64,000 nucleotides of DNA from Streptomyces cyaneochromogenes (lineage in GTDB: Bacteria > Actinomycetota > Actinomycetes > Streptomycetales > Streptomycetaceae), in assembly GCF_003963535.1 (NCBI RefSeq), contig NZ_CP034539.1, positions 3,906,001 through 3,970,000 of the forward strand, given 5' to 3'. The first letter of the stretch is position 1. Each line of letters begins with the position of its first letter. Below, piece by piece: positions 15,162 to 23,360 of the stretch. The notes beneath the pieces were generated by a model. The model saw only the letters and a list, made by a program, of their open reading frames with translations, searched no databases and was not told where the DNA came from. The translations under genes and the position numbers were made by a program.

Positions 15162-16616
15162 ATGGAGAACGACGCCGTGCGGAACGAACAGGGCGCGCCG
15201 CGGAGCCGCCCGCGCATCCGACGACGGGTGCTGATCGCCTCGGTGGCGGGGTGTGCCGTGCTCGGCGGGGTGCTGACACTGCTGCCGTGGGGTTCGGGCG
15301 GGGCCCGGACCGCCGCGCCGGCACCGGGGGCGCAGGCGCTCACCGCGGTCACGACGGGCGTGCCGGCCGCACTGCCCGATCTGGCGGTGCTGATCGACGA
15401 GCGCGAGGCCCACCTGCGGGCCCATCCCAAGGACGCGAAGGCGTGGGCGGTGCTGGGGGCGGCGTATGTGGAGCAGGGGCGGCGGACCGCGGAGGCGGCG
15501 AACTACCCGAAGGCCGAGAGGGCGCTGCGTACGTCGCTGAGGGTGCGGGAGTGGAACGCCGCGGCGTTGAACGGCATGGCGGCGCTGGCGAACGCGCGGC
15601 GGGACTTCCGGGCGGCGCGGAACTGGGGCGAGGCGGCGCTGAAGGCGGACCGGAAGCGGTGGACTACGTATCCGCAGCTGCTCGACGCGTACACGGGGAT
15701 GGGCGACCACAAGGCGGCCAAGCGGACCCTGGAGCAGATGCTGAAACTGGGCTCGGGGCCCGCCGTGCAGGCGCGGGCGGCGGCCGTCTACCGGGACCGG
15801 GGCCGGCGGGAGGACGCGGCGGCCGCGCTGTCCGACGCGGCGGCGGCCGCCCAGGCCCCGGCCGAGCGGGCGGGGTATCTCGAACGCGCCGGGCAACTCG
15901 CCTTCGAGCGCGGCGACATGGACGTGGCCCTGCGGTACTTCCAGGAGGCGGTACGCCTCGACCCCGACCAGCGGGCCGCGCTCGCCGGGCAGGGGCGGAC
16001 GCTGGCGGCGCTGGGCCGTACGACGGAGGCGCTGAACGCCTACCGGGTGGCGCTGGCCAAGCAGCCGCTTCCCGAGTACGCCCTGGAACTGGGCGAGTTG
16101 TACGAGTCGCTGGGGCTGGGACAGGCGGCGCGGGTGCAGTACGACCTGCTGCGCGAGCGCACGGCGCGGGCCGCGGCCGGCGGGGTCGACGAGGAGCTGG
16201 TGCTGGGTGTGTTCGAGGCCGACCACGGCGACCCGGAGTCGGCCGTACGGCGGCTGCGGGCGGAGTGGCGCCGCCAGCCGGGCATCGCGGTGGCCGACGC
16301 GCTGGGCTGGGCGCTGCACCGGGCCGGGGAGAACAAGGAGGCCCTGAAGTTCGCCCGGGTGGCGACCGACAAGGAGCGTGGGGGCACGGTGCGCAGCGCG
16401 CTGTACGTGTACCACCGGGGCATGATCGAGCGGGAGCTGGGGATGGGGTGGGCCGCGCGACGGCATCTGCAGGAGGCGCTGCGGATCAACCCGCGTTTCT
16501 CGCCGACGCGGGTGCCGTTGGCCGAGGCCGCGTTGAAGGCGTTGGGAGAGCCGTCGGCGGCGGAGGCCCTGCCGAAGACGGAGCCGAAGACGGACAGGAA
16601 GACCGAACGGCGGTGA
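15162..16616 (+). CDS. Tetratricopeptide repeat membrane-anchored protein
   Basis: About 484 residues. ATG 15162 is chosen; a GTG at 15153 is also in frame. A basic N-terminus (RSRPRIRRR) is followed by one transmembrane helix (about 25-45, VLIASVAGCAVLGGVLTLL). The rest is a series of TPR-like helical pairs, for example AWAVLGAAYVEQGRRTAEAA and YLERAGQLAFERGDMDVALR, covering roughly residues 75-450, ending in a Lys/Thr/Glu tail. TPR domains mediate protein-protein contacts, here probably outside the membrane if topology follows the positive-inside rule. It converges on the nitrile hydratase operon with 15 bases between stops. Confidence 0.85.
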   Translation: MENDAVRNEQGAPRSRPRIRRRVLIASVAGCAVLGGVLTLLPWGSGGARTAAPAPGAQALTAVTTGVPAALPDLAVLIDEREAHLRAHPKDAKAWAVLGAAYVEQGRRTAEAANYPKAERALRTSLRVREWNAAALNGMAALANARRDFRAARNWGEAALKADRKRWTTYPQLLDAYTGMGDHKAAKRTLEQMLKLGSGPAVQARAAAVYRDRGRREDAAAALSDAAAAAQAPAERAGYLERAGQLAFERGDMDVALRYFQEAVRLDPDQRAALAGQGRTLAALGRTTEALNAYRVALAKQPLPEYALELGELYESLGLGQAARVQYDLLRERTARAAAGGVDEELVLGVFEADHGDPESAVRRLRAEWRRQPGIAVADALGWALHRAGENKEALKFARVATDKERGGTVRSALYVYHRGMIERELGMGWAARRHLQEALRINPRFSPTRVPLAEAALKALGEPSAAEALPKTEPKTDRKTERR

Positions 16617-16631
16617 CCTCCGAGGCGGCCT

Positions 16632-17213
16632 CTACAGCACCGCCGTACCGATGAGGGCGTTGCGCGTGACCAGCCCCGCCAGTTCCTCCTCGCTCATCCC
16701 CTCCGTGCCGTCCGGCCTGCGCGGCAGCACCATGTAGCGGGTCTCGGCGCTGGAGTCCCACACCGTGATCCGCGTGCCGGGAGGGAGCTCCAGGCCGAAC
16801 TCCGCGAGGACCGCGCGGGGTTCGCGGACCACGCGGGAGCGGTAGGCCTCGGACTTGTACCAGCTGGGGGACGGGCCGAGGAGCCGCAGCGGGTAGCAGG
16901 AGCAGAGGGTGCAGACGATGACGTTGTGGGTCGTGGCCGTGTTCTCGACGACCCGCAGACGCTGGTACGAGCCCTCCATGCTGCCGAGTTCCCGCACGGC
17001 CGCCGTCCCGTCCGCCAGCAGACGGGACCTGAACGCCGCGTCGGTCCACGCCCGTGCGACGACCCGCGCCCCGTTCGCGGGCGAGGCGCCCGCGAGGAAC
17101 GAGTCGATCGCCTCGTCCAGCTCCCCGCCCGTGAGCAGGCCCTTCTCCTCCAACAGGGTCTCCAGGCGCCGCACCCGGCGGGCGATCGTCGCGTCGGAAT
17201 GGTCACCGCTCAT
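16632..17213 (-). CDS. nthA: Nitrile hydratase alpha subunit (cobalt type)
   Basis: 193 residues from ATG 17213. The metal-binding motif VCTLCSCYP occurs with its Cys ligands at about 101-106; the Thr variant CTLCSC is typical of Co(III) enzymes and Ser of iron enzymes. The upstream segment RLETLLEEKGLLTGGELDEA and C-terminal EETRYMVLP-like region also fit. The enzyme hydrates nitriles to amides in the cytoplasm. Two smaller genes immediately upstream encode the halves of what is usually one beta chain. The start overlaps the preceding gene by 11 bases. No amidase or separate activator gene is seen nearby. Confidence 0.9.
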   Translation of the reverse strand: MSGDHSDATIARRVRRLETLLEEKGLLTGGELDEAIDSFLAGASPANGARVVARAWTDAAFRSRLLADGTAAVRELGSMEGSYQRLRVVENTATTHNVIVCTLCSCYPLRLLGPSPSWYKSEAYRSRVVREPRAVLAEFGLELPPGTRITVWDSSAETRYMVLPRRPDGTEGMSEEELAGLVTRNALIGTAVL

Positions 17214-17499
17214 CGGCCGCACCCTCCTCGTACTCCTCCAGATAGCTCTCCCACAGGTCCAGGACGACCTGGTGGTCGCCCTCGCCCCACAGGTCACGCG
17301 CCTCGAACCGCACCGCGTACACCTGCTCCACCGGCGCGTCCGCACGCCCCCGCGCACTGACGTCGGCCAGTTCGGCCCGCCCCTCCGGCTCGACCACGAC
17401 GCCCCGCTTACCCCGCGCGTACCGGGGCAGCCGGGTGTGGTGCGGCGGGTCGTGGAGGTACGTCACCACGCGCGACCCCGGTGCGAAACGGTCAGTCAT
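17203..17499 (-). CDS. Nitrile hydratase beta subunit, C-terminal half as a separate chain
   Basis: 98 residues. FAPGSRVVTYLHDPPHHTRLPRY, then RGKRGVVV and VYAVRFEARDLWGEGD, correspond to the SH3-like barrel at the C-terminus of ordinary nitrile hydratase beta subunits (RPRYVRGRxGTV and YxVRFxAxELWG). ATG 17499 overlaps the preceding gene's stop by eight bases, and the stop overlaps nthA by 11. Together with the neighbouring genes this gives the three-chain layout known for toyocamycin nitrile hydratase and thiocyanate hydrolase. The substrate cannot be told from sequence. Confidence 0.85.
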   Translation of the reverse strand: MTDRFAPGSRVVTYLHDPPHHTRLPRYARGKRGVVVEPEGRAELADVSARGRADAPVEQVYAVRFEARDLWGEGDHQVVLDLWESYLEEYEEGAADER

Positions 17500-17773
17500 C
17501 CAGCTCACCCGGCTCGATCACGCCCTTGCGTTCGAGGAGGGTGCGGATCGCCGCGAACCAGCGCTCGTAGTACGACGCGGCCAGGTACTCCCCCGGCGGC
17601 ATCGACTCGATGGCGTCCCGGAACTCGTTCAGGTTGAAGATCCCCTGCGCGCGCAGGGCGTTCATGAGCCCGAAGACGCGCGCTTCCCAGTCGGCGTGGA
17701 AGGGCTCGGAGTCGTCGGCGGTGTCGACGGGGCCGAAGCCCTCGACGCCGCCGACGTCGTTGATCCTGGCCAT
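17492..17773 (-). CDS. Nitrile hydratase beta subunit, N-terminal half as a separate chain
   Basis: 93 residues. NDVGGVEGFGPV matches the start of nitrile hydratase beta chains (HDxGGMxGxGPV). FHADWEARVFGLMNAL and SMPPGEYLAASYYERWFAAI continue the helical N-terminal domain, and the chain stops where the beta subunit would normally continue into its barrel. It is the first gene of a tightly overlapping three-gene operon. Small homologues of this half also act as cobalt chaperones in some clusters, so an activator role is an alternative. With the C-terminal half encoded next door, a structural subunit is more likely. Confidence 0.85.
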   Translation of the reverse strand: MARINDVGGVEGFGPVDTADDSEPFHADWEARVFGLMNALRAQGIFNLNEFRDAIESMPPGEYLAASYYERWFAAIRTLLERKGVIEPGELDD

Positions 17774-17796
17774 GGGATCAGCGTACGGCCGCCTCC

Positions 17797-18657
17797 TCAG
17801 GCCTCGCCCGGCTTGAAGTAGATCGAGAACCTGCGCGCTCCTTCCGGCCCGGACCCGAGCCCCAGGCACAGCCGGGCCCCGGAGCCGTGGCGGACGGCGA
17901 GGCCCTCCGGTTCGCGGTGGTCGAGGGAGTGGCCGGCCTCGGTGCGCCGGCGGTCGAGCAGTTCGCCGGTGCGCGCGTCGAGGCAGGAGAGATAGGCGTT
18001 GCCGCGCCGGGCGGCCGGGTTCTTCTTGGCGTGGTACGCGGTGCCGGCCAGCTGGTAGAGGCGGTCGCCGTGCAGGGCGAAGCCCTGGAAGGGGACGTCG
18101 GGGTCGGGGTGCAGGCCGGTCTGCGGGAAGTCGGCGACGGGGTCGGCGTAGTCGCCGGCGACGAAGGCGTCCAGGTCCCAGACGCGGTAGCGGGGCTCGC
18201 CGTCGAGGCGGTGGCGCAGGGCGATGCGGCGCGAGGCCGTGCAGACCGAGGGCTGGTTGTGGGTGGAGCCCGGGATCGGGTGGCGGATCTTGACGTCCTC
18301 GCGGGTGCGGACGGCGCCGTCGGAGAAGCGCAAGCGGGTGACGCCGCGGCCGTAGCCGCCCTTGGCGTCGGCCTCGGTCCAGATCCACACGGTGCCGTCG
18401 GAGGCGTGCTGGACGCCGATGCCGACGCCGTGCCCGAAGCCGCGCAGCTCCATGTGGCCGAGCCGCTTGCCCCGGTAGTCGAGCCGGTTCAGGAACAGGT
18501 CACCGGCCGGGCCGCCGCCGCGCCGGAGCTGAAGGACGTACAGGTGCTGGTTGACCTCGTCGAATGCGAACGACTGCAGGAGCGTGGGCTCCTTGAGCGT
18601 GTCCTTCTTCCACAGCCAGCGCTCGGACGGTGTGGAAAGGTCGAAGCGGTCGGCCAC
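17797..18657 (-). CDS. Beta-propeller protein, P68 receptor-binding/TagC-like
   Basis: 286 residues from GTG 18657, with GGGAGAG upstream. No signal peptide. The repeating strand pattern (LQSFAFDEVNQHLYVLQL, HASDGTVWIWTEADAK, LYQLAGTAYHAKK, LSCLDARTGELL) suggests a five- or six-bladed propeller. In Streptomyces such proteins are usually annotated teichoic acid biosynthesis protein C or phage baseplate/receptor-binding propeller. No phage genes lie nearby and no enzymatic residues are obvious. It is 23 bases upstream of the nitrile hydratase operon on the same strand and may be co-transcribed with it. Confidence 0.6.
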   Translation of the reverse strand: MADRFDLSTPSERWLWKKDTLKEPTLLQSFAFDEVNQHLYVLQLRRGGGPAGDLFLNRLDYRGKRLGHMELRGFGHGVGIGVQHASDGTVWIWTEADAKGGYGRGVTRLRFSDGAVRTREDVKIRHPIPGSTHNQPSVCTASRRIALRHRLDGEPRYRVWDLDAFVAGDYADPVADFPQTGLHPDPDVPFQGFALHGDRLYQLAGTAYHAKKNPAARRGNAYLSCLDARTGELLDRRRTEAGHSLDHREPEGLAVRHGSGARLCLGLGSGPEGARRFSIYFKPGEA

Positions 18658-18776
18658 TGTGCTCTCCCGGGTCGTGCGGGCGCCCCCGTGGCGCCCGCAC
18701 GACTGGAGAGGCCTGACGGCCGGAAATGGTTGCGCTTTCTACAAACTCACAGGATTCGCAGGACGCGCAGGATTCA

Positions 18777-18796
18777 CGGGACGCACGAGCGTCCCG
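18777..18796 (-). terminator. Hairpin after hpd
   Basis: CGGGACG-N6-CGTCCCG stem seven bases past the hpd stop codon on the minus strand. Confidence 0.6.
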
Positions 18797-18802
18797 CGCA
18801 CC

Positions 18803-19948
18803 TCAGAGGTTGCCGCGCTTGGCCTGCTCCCGCTCGATCGCCTCGAACAGCGCCTTGAAGTTGCCCTTGCCGAAGCCCATCGAGCCGTGCCGCTCGATGA
18901 TCTCGAAGAAGACGGTCGGACGGTCCTGGACCGGCTTGGTGAAGATCTGCAGCAGATAGCCGTCCTCGTCACGGTCGGCGAGGATCTTCAGCTCACGCAG
19001 GGTCTCGACGGGGACGCGGGTGTCGCCGACCCACTCGCCGAGGGTGTCGTAGTACGAGTCCGGGGTGTCGAGGAACTGGACGCCGGCCGCGCGCATCGTG
19101 CGGACCGTCGCCACGATGTCGTTGGTGTTCAGCGCGATGTGCTGGACGCCCGCGCCGCCGTAGAACTCCAGGTACTCGTCGATCTGGGACTTCTTCTTGG
19201 CGATCGCGGGCTCGTTGATCGGGAACTTGACCTTGAGCGTGCCGTCGGCCACGACCTTCGACATCAGCGCGCTGTACTCGGTCGCGATGTCGTCGCCCAC
19301 GAACTCCTTCATGTTCGTGAAGCCCATGACCTTGTTGTAGAAGCCGACCCACTCGTTCATGCGGCCGAGTTCGACGTTGCCGACGCAGTGGTCGATGGCC
19401 TGGAAGGTGCGCTGGGCGGGCGGCTCGACCATCGGCGCGACGGCGACGTAGCCCGGCAGGTACGGGCCCTCGTAGCCCTTGCGCTCGACGAGGGTGTGGC
19501 GGGTCTCGCCGTACGTGGCGATGGCGGCCAGGACGACGGTGCCGTGCTCGTCCTTCAGCTCGTAGGGCTCGGTCACCGAGCGGGCGCCGTGTTCGAGGGC
19601 GTAGGCGTACGCGGCGCGCGCGTCCGGGACCTCGATGGCGAGGTCGATCACCCCGTCGCCGTGCTCGGCCACGTGCTGGGCGAGGAAGTGGCCCCAGGTC
19701 GTGGCGGGCTTGATGACGGAGGTGAGGACGAACCGCGCGGAGCCGTTCTCCAGCACGTAGCTCGCGGTCTCGCGGCTGCCGTTCTCCGGTCCGGAGTAGG
19801 CGACCAGCCGCATGCCGAAGGCGGTCGAGTAGTAGTGCGCCGCCTGCTTGGCGTTGCCCACGGCGAAGACGACCGCGTCCATTCCCTTGACCGGGAAGGG
19901 GTCGGCCTGCCGGGCGGTGTCGGGAGTGTGGTGTGTGGTCTGCGTCAT
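18803..19948 (-). CDS. hpd: 4-hydroxyphenylpyruvate dioxygenase
   Basis: 381 residues from ATG 19948, the usual length for Streptomyces HPPD. It converts 4-hydroxyphenylpyruvate to homogentisate in tyrosine catabolism with Fe(II) and O2. The two vicinal-oxygen-chelate domains are in order. The 2-His-1-carboxylate iron ligands are visible in DHCVGNVELGRM, GVQHIALNTNDI and VFFEIIERHG. An Lrp/AsnC regulator gene is divergent across about 100 bp containing a dyad, so local control by that regulator is likely. The product can also feed homogentisate melanin formation. Confidence 0.96.
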   Translation of the reverse strand: MTQTTHHTPDTARQADPFPVKGMDAVVFAVGNAKQAAHYYSTAFGMRLVAYSGPENGSRETASYVLENGSARFVLTSVIKPATTWGHFLAQHVAEHGDGVIDLAIEVPDARAAYAYALEHGARSVTEPYELKDEHGTVVLAAIATYGETRHTLVERKGYEGPYLPGYVAVAPMVEPPAQRTFQAIDHCVGNVELGRMNEWVGFYNKVMGFTNMKEFVGDDIATEYSALMSKVVADGTLKVKFPINEPAIAKKKSQIDEYLEFYGGAGVQHIALNTNDIVATVRTMRAAGVQFLDTPDSYYDTLGEWVGDTRVPVETLRELKILADRDEDGYLLQIFTKPVQDRPTVFFEIIERHGSMGFGKGNFKALFEAIEREQAKRGNL

Positions 19949-19997
19949 AGGCGCAGCCTCACTCCCGCATGGCAAGGTGCGCAATAGTTCGCTCGTT

Positions 19998-20018
19998 CAC
20001 TGGGCAATATGACCAGTG
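19998..20018. promoter_or_regulatory. Candidate Lrp operator between hpd and its regulator
   Basis: CACTGG-N9-CCAGTG perfect dyad, centred about 60 bases upstream of the hpd start and 43 before the regulator gene. The site could serve both divergent promoters, but the protein-DNA match is inferred from position only. Confidence 0.45.
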
Positions 20019-20050
20019 CAGTGCCCGTTTCTGCAGGCTCTCTGTACAGG

Positions 20051-20566
20051 ATGACCACCGAGACTCAAGAGAAGGAGCAGGCTGCTGTGGCGATCGATCA
20101 TCTGGACGGGCGGATCATCGTGCTGCTTGCGCGGGAGCCGCGGATCGGGGTGCTGGAGATGTCCCGGCGGCTGGGGGTGGCCCGCGGGACGGTGCAGGCG
20201 CGGCTGGACCGGCTTCAGTCGAACGGAGTCATCCGCGGATTCGGCCCGCAGGTGGATCCGGCCGCGCTCGGCTATCCGGTCACCGCCTTCGCCACGCTGC
20301 AGATCCGGCAGGGACAAGGGGCCGACGTACGGGCCCACTTGGCGACCGTGCCGGAGGTGCTGGAGCTGCACACGACCACCGGGACCGGGGACATGATGTG
20401 CCGTCTCGTGGCGCGCTCCAACGCCGATCTCCAGCGTGTGATCGACCTGGTTGTCGGCTTCGATGGGATCGTCCGGGCCTCCACGGCGATCGTGATGGAG
20501 AACCCCGTCCCGCTGCGGATCATCCCGTTGGTGGAGCAGGCGGCGGAGGACCGGGCGAACAGCTAG
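20051..20566 (+). CDS. Lrp/AsnC family transcriptional regulator
   Basis: 171 residues from ATG 20051; an in-frame ATG at 20009 is possible. The N-terminal helix-turn-helix (LDGRIIVLLAREPRIGVLEM, then LGVARGTVQARLDRL) is followed by the RAM/AsnC effector domain (YPVTAFATLQIRQG, LELHTTTGTGDMMCRLVAR). These regulators form octamers and respond to amino acids. The divergent hpd gene encodes tyrosine catabolism, so tyrosine, phenylalanine or a pathway intermediate is the likely effector. The osmoprotectant transporter genes begin 25 bases downstream and could be read through from this gene. Confidence 0.92.
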   Translation: MTTETQEKEQAAVAIDHLDGRIIVLLAREPRIGVLEMSRRLGVARGTVQARLDRLQSNGVIRGFGPQVDPAALGYPVTAFATLQIRQGQGADVRAHLATVPEVLELHTTTGTGDMMCRLVARSNADLQRVIDLVVGFDGIVRASTAIVMENPVPLRIIPLVEQAAEDRANS

Positions 20567-20591
20567 CCGCTACCTGGTGGGGTGAGTCCGC

Positions 20592-21239
20592 GTGACCTTC
20601 TGGGAGTACCTGGGCAACCGTCACCAACAGCTGCTCGCCGACGCCTACCAACACGCCAGCGCCGTCTTCCAGTGCATGGTCGTGGCGACCCTGCTCGGGG
20701 TGCTGATCGGTGTCGCCACCTACCAGAGCGGATGGGCCGGCAACCTCGCCACCCTGTCCACCTCGACCATTCTGACCATTCCGTCGCTCGCCATGATCGG
20801 TCTGCTCATCCCGGTCGTGGGGCTGGGCGTACCGCCGACGGTGATCGCGCTGACGCTGTACGGGCTGCTGCCGATCGTGCGCAACTCGATCGTCGGCCTG
20901 CGCGGGGTCGATCCGTCGCTGGTGGACGCGGCCCGGGGCATCGGGATGTCCCGGCTCGCCCGGCTGCTCAGGGTGGAGCTGCCGCTGGCCTGGCCGCCGA
21001 TCCTCACCGGGATCCGGGTCTCGACGCAGATGCTGATGGGCATCGCGGCGATCGCGGCGTACGCCTCCGGCCCCGGGCTGGGCAATGTGATCTTCCGCGG
21101 CCTCGCCTCGCTGGGCAGCGCGAACGCGCTCAACCAGGTCCTCGCCGGCACGCTCGGGATCATCGTCCTGGCGCTGCTGTTCGACGCCGCGTACGTCCTG
21201 ATCGGACGGCTGACCATTCCCAGGGGGATCCGTGTCTGA
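20592..21239 (+). CDS. Osmoprotectant ABC transporter permease 1 (OpuC/ProW type)
   Basis: 215 residues with a GTG start. About five membrane helices are visible (for example FQCMVVATLLGVLIGVATY and the TIPSLAMIGLLIPVVGLGVPP loop). The EAA motif reads GVDPSLVDAARGIGMSRLARL, contacting the ATPase. The family imports glycine betaine, choline or carnitine. The 3' end overlaps the ATPase gene by eight bases. It is paired with a second, larger permease encoded downstream, as in OpuBB/OpuBD systems. Confidence 0.92.
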   Translation: MTFWEYLGNRHQQLLADAYQHASAVFQCMVVATLLGVLIGVATYQSGWAGNLATLSTSTILTIPSLAMIGLLIPVVGLGVPPTVIALTLYGLLPIVRNSIVGLRGVDPSLVDAARGIGMSRLARLLRVELPLAWPPILTGIRVSTQMLMGIAAIAAYASGPGLGNVIFRGLASLGSANALNQVLAGTLGIIVLALLFDAAYVLIGRLTIPRGIRV

Positions 21240-22494
21240 GACCAGCGGCCAGGACGGTCATGCCGACGGTCATCACGGTGCCTCCATCGAGCTGGAGAGC
21301 CTGACCAAGCGGTATCCCGGCAGTCCGCAGCCGGCCGTGGACAACGTGAGCATGGAGATCAAGGCGGGCGAGGTGGTCATCTTCGTCGGCCCGTCGGGCT
21401 GCGGGAAGTCGACCACCCTCAAGATGATCAACCGGCTGATCGAACCGACCGGTGGCCGCATCCGCATCGGCGGCGAGGACGTCACCGACATCGACCCGGT
21501 GAAGCTGCGCCGCAAGGTCGGCTACGCGATCCAGTCCGCCGGGCTCTTCCCGCACATGACGGTCGCGCAGAACATCGCCCTCGTACCGAGGATGATCGGC
21601 TGGCCGAAGCCGCGGATCCGCTCGCGGGTCGAGGAGCTGCTCGACCTGGTCGGCCTCGATCCGGGCGAGTTCCACGGCCGCTATCCGCGTCAGCTCTCCG
21701 GCGGCCAGCAGCAACGGGTGGGCGTGGCAAGGGCGTTGGCCGCCGATCCCCCGGTCCTCCTGATGGACGAGCCGTTCGGCGCGGTCGACCCGATCACCCG
21801 CGACCACCTCCAGGACGAGCTGATCCGGCTCCAGCACGAGCTGCACAAGACGATCGTCTTCGTCACGCATGACTTCGACGAGGCGATCAAGCTCGGTGAC
21901 CGTATCGCCGTGCTGCGCGAACGGTCGCACATCGCTCAGTTCGACACCCCGGAGGCGATCCTCACCAACCCGGCGGACGACTTCGTGTCCGGGTTCGTGG
22001 GCGCGGGCGCGGCGCTGAAGCGGCTGAACCTGACCCGCGTACGGGATGTGGAGATCACCGACTACCCGACGGCGAGCGTCGACGACCCGCTCCAGGAGAT
22101 CTTCAACCGGCTGCGGGCGAGCGGGACGAACGAGGTGCTGCTGCTCGACCGGCGCGGGCGGCCGTACAAGTGGCTCAGGCGCGGCGACATGATGCGGGCC
22201 AAGGGCTCGCTGGCGCGGGCGGGCACGCTCGTGCACGACACGGTGACCCGGGACGCGACCCTGCGGGACGCGCTGGAGGCGGTGCTGACGGACAGCGCGG
22301 GCCGGGTGGCCGTGACCGGGCGGCGCGGGGAGTACACGGGCGTCGTCGACATGGAGACGCTCATGAACTCCGTGCACGAGTTGCTGGAGGCCGATCGGCT
22401 GGAGGCGCTGGAGGCACAGCACGAGCTGGAGACGGCCCGGGCCGACCGGACGCATGCCGAGCAGGAGGGCGACGGAGGGGAGAAGAAGGCGTGA
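21232..22494 (+). CDS. Osmoprotectant ABC transporter ATP-binding protein (OpuCA/ProV type)
   Basis: 420 residues, GTG start inside the preceding gene. Walker A GPSGCGKST at 53-61, signature LSGGQQQRVGVARAL near 155, Walker B VLLMDEPFGAVDP and the H-loop FVTHDFDEA are all intact. The C-terminal third contains CBS-type repeats (TASVDDPLQEIFNRLRASGT and VTRDATLRDALEAVLTDS), which in OpuA sense ionic strength and gate transport. The last residues are charged and probably flexible. Its stop overlaps the second permease start by four bases. Confidence 0.95.
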   Translation: MSETSGQDGHADGHHGASIELESLTKRYPGSPQPAVDNVSMEIKAGEVVIFVGPSGCGKSTTLKMINRLIEPTGGRIRIGGEDVTDIDPVKLRRKVGYAIQSAGLFPHMTVAQNIALVPRMIGWPKPRIRSRVEELLDLVGLDPGEFHGRYPRQLSGGQQQRVGVARALAADPPVLLMDEPFGAVDPITRDHLQDELIRLQHELHKTIVFVTHDFDEAIKLGDRIAVLRERSHIAQFDTPEAILTNPADDFVSGFVGAGAALKRLNLTRVRDVEITDYPTASVDDPLQEIFNRLRASGTNEVLLLDRRGRPYKWLRRGDMMRAKGSLARAGTLVHDTVTRDATLRDALEAVLTDSAGRVAVTGRRGEYTGVVDMETLMNSVHELLEADRLEALEAQHELETARADRTHAEQEGDGGEKKA

Positions 22495-23360
22495 GCGCTC
22501 CCGAGGCCCCCGACCTGAAGGCGACGGAGGGGGAGACGGGCGAGGAGACGGGCGTGGAGTCGGAGTCGGGCGTGGAGTCCGGCGCGGAGACCGCGCAAGC
22601 GGCCCCCGCCCCGCCGAGGGCGCCCGCGCGGAGGGTGAGCTGGCAGAAGCTGACCTTCGTGCCGGCCTTCCTCGTCGCCATGCTGCTCGCGACCTGGCTG
22701 TGGTTCCAGCAGGCCGACCTCGACCCGGTTTCCGAGAACGCGCTGTCGAACGGCCAGGTCTCGCAGGCCCTGTGGGAGCACGTCCAACTCACGGTGATCT
22801 CCACGTTCTTCGTGCTGATCATCGCGATCCCGCTGGGCATCCTGCTGACGCGGCGGGCGTTCCGCAAAGCGACCCCGGTGGCCATGGCGATCGCCAACAT
22901 GGGCCAGGCGACCCCCGCGATCGGCCTCCTCGCCCTGCTGGTGATCTGGCTGGGCATCGGCCGCCGGGCCGCCCTGATCGGCATGATCGCCTACGCCGTC
23001 CTGCCCGTGCTGTCCAACACGATCGCCGGCCTCAAGGCGAACGACCCGACCCTGCTGGAGGCGGCACGCGGCATCGGCATGTCCCCCACGGGCGTGCTGA
23101 CCCGGGTGGAACTACCGCTGGCGGTCCCCCTGATCCTGGCTGGCGTACGCACGGCCCTGGTCCTCAACGTCGGCACGGCGACCCTGGCGGTCTTCGGCGG
23201 AGGCGGCGGCCTGGGCGTCCTGATCACAGCCGGCATCACCAACCAGCGCATGCCGGTACTGGTCCTGGGCTCAATCCTCACGGTCGCCCTCGCCCTGTTG
23301 GTGGACTGGCTGGCATCACTGGCGGAAGTACTCCTGCGGCCCAGGGGGTTGGAGACGTGA
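22491..23360 (+). CDS. Osmoprotectant ABC transporter permease 2
   Basis: 289 residues from GTG 22491 (GTGA overlap with the ATPase gene). A Glu/Thr-rich cytoplasmic N-terminus of about 45 residues precedes the membrane part (FVPAFLVAMLLATWLWFQQA, then VISTFFVLIIAIPLGILL). The EAA motif reads KANDPTLLEAARGIGMSPTG. It is homologous to permease 1 but carries an extra N-terminal helix. Its stop overlaps the GTG that opens the frame of the binding protein gene. Confidence 0.92.
   Translation: MSAPEAPDLKATEGETGEETGVESESGVESGAETAQAAPAPPRAPARRVSWQKLTFVPAFLVAMLLATWLWFQQADLDPVSENALSNGQVSQALWEHVQLTVISTFFVLIIAIPLGILLTRRAFRKATPVAMAIANMGQATPAIGLLALLVIWLGIGRRAALIGMIAYAVLPVLSNTIAGLKANDPTLLEAARGIGMSPTGVLTRVELPLAVPLILAGVRTALVLNVGTATLAVFGGGGGLGVLITAGITNQRMPVLVLGSILTVALALLVDWLASLAEVLLRPRGLET

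Noticed and set aside
16632..18657. Nitrile hydratase activator, amidase or cobalt riboswitch near the hydratase genes
   Set aside because: None could be recognised in the flanking sequence. The short gaps leave no room for a riboswitch.
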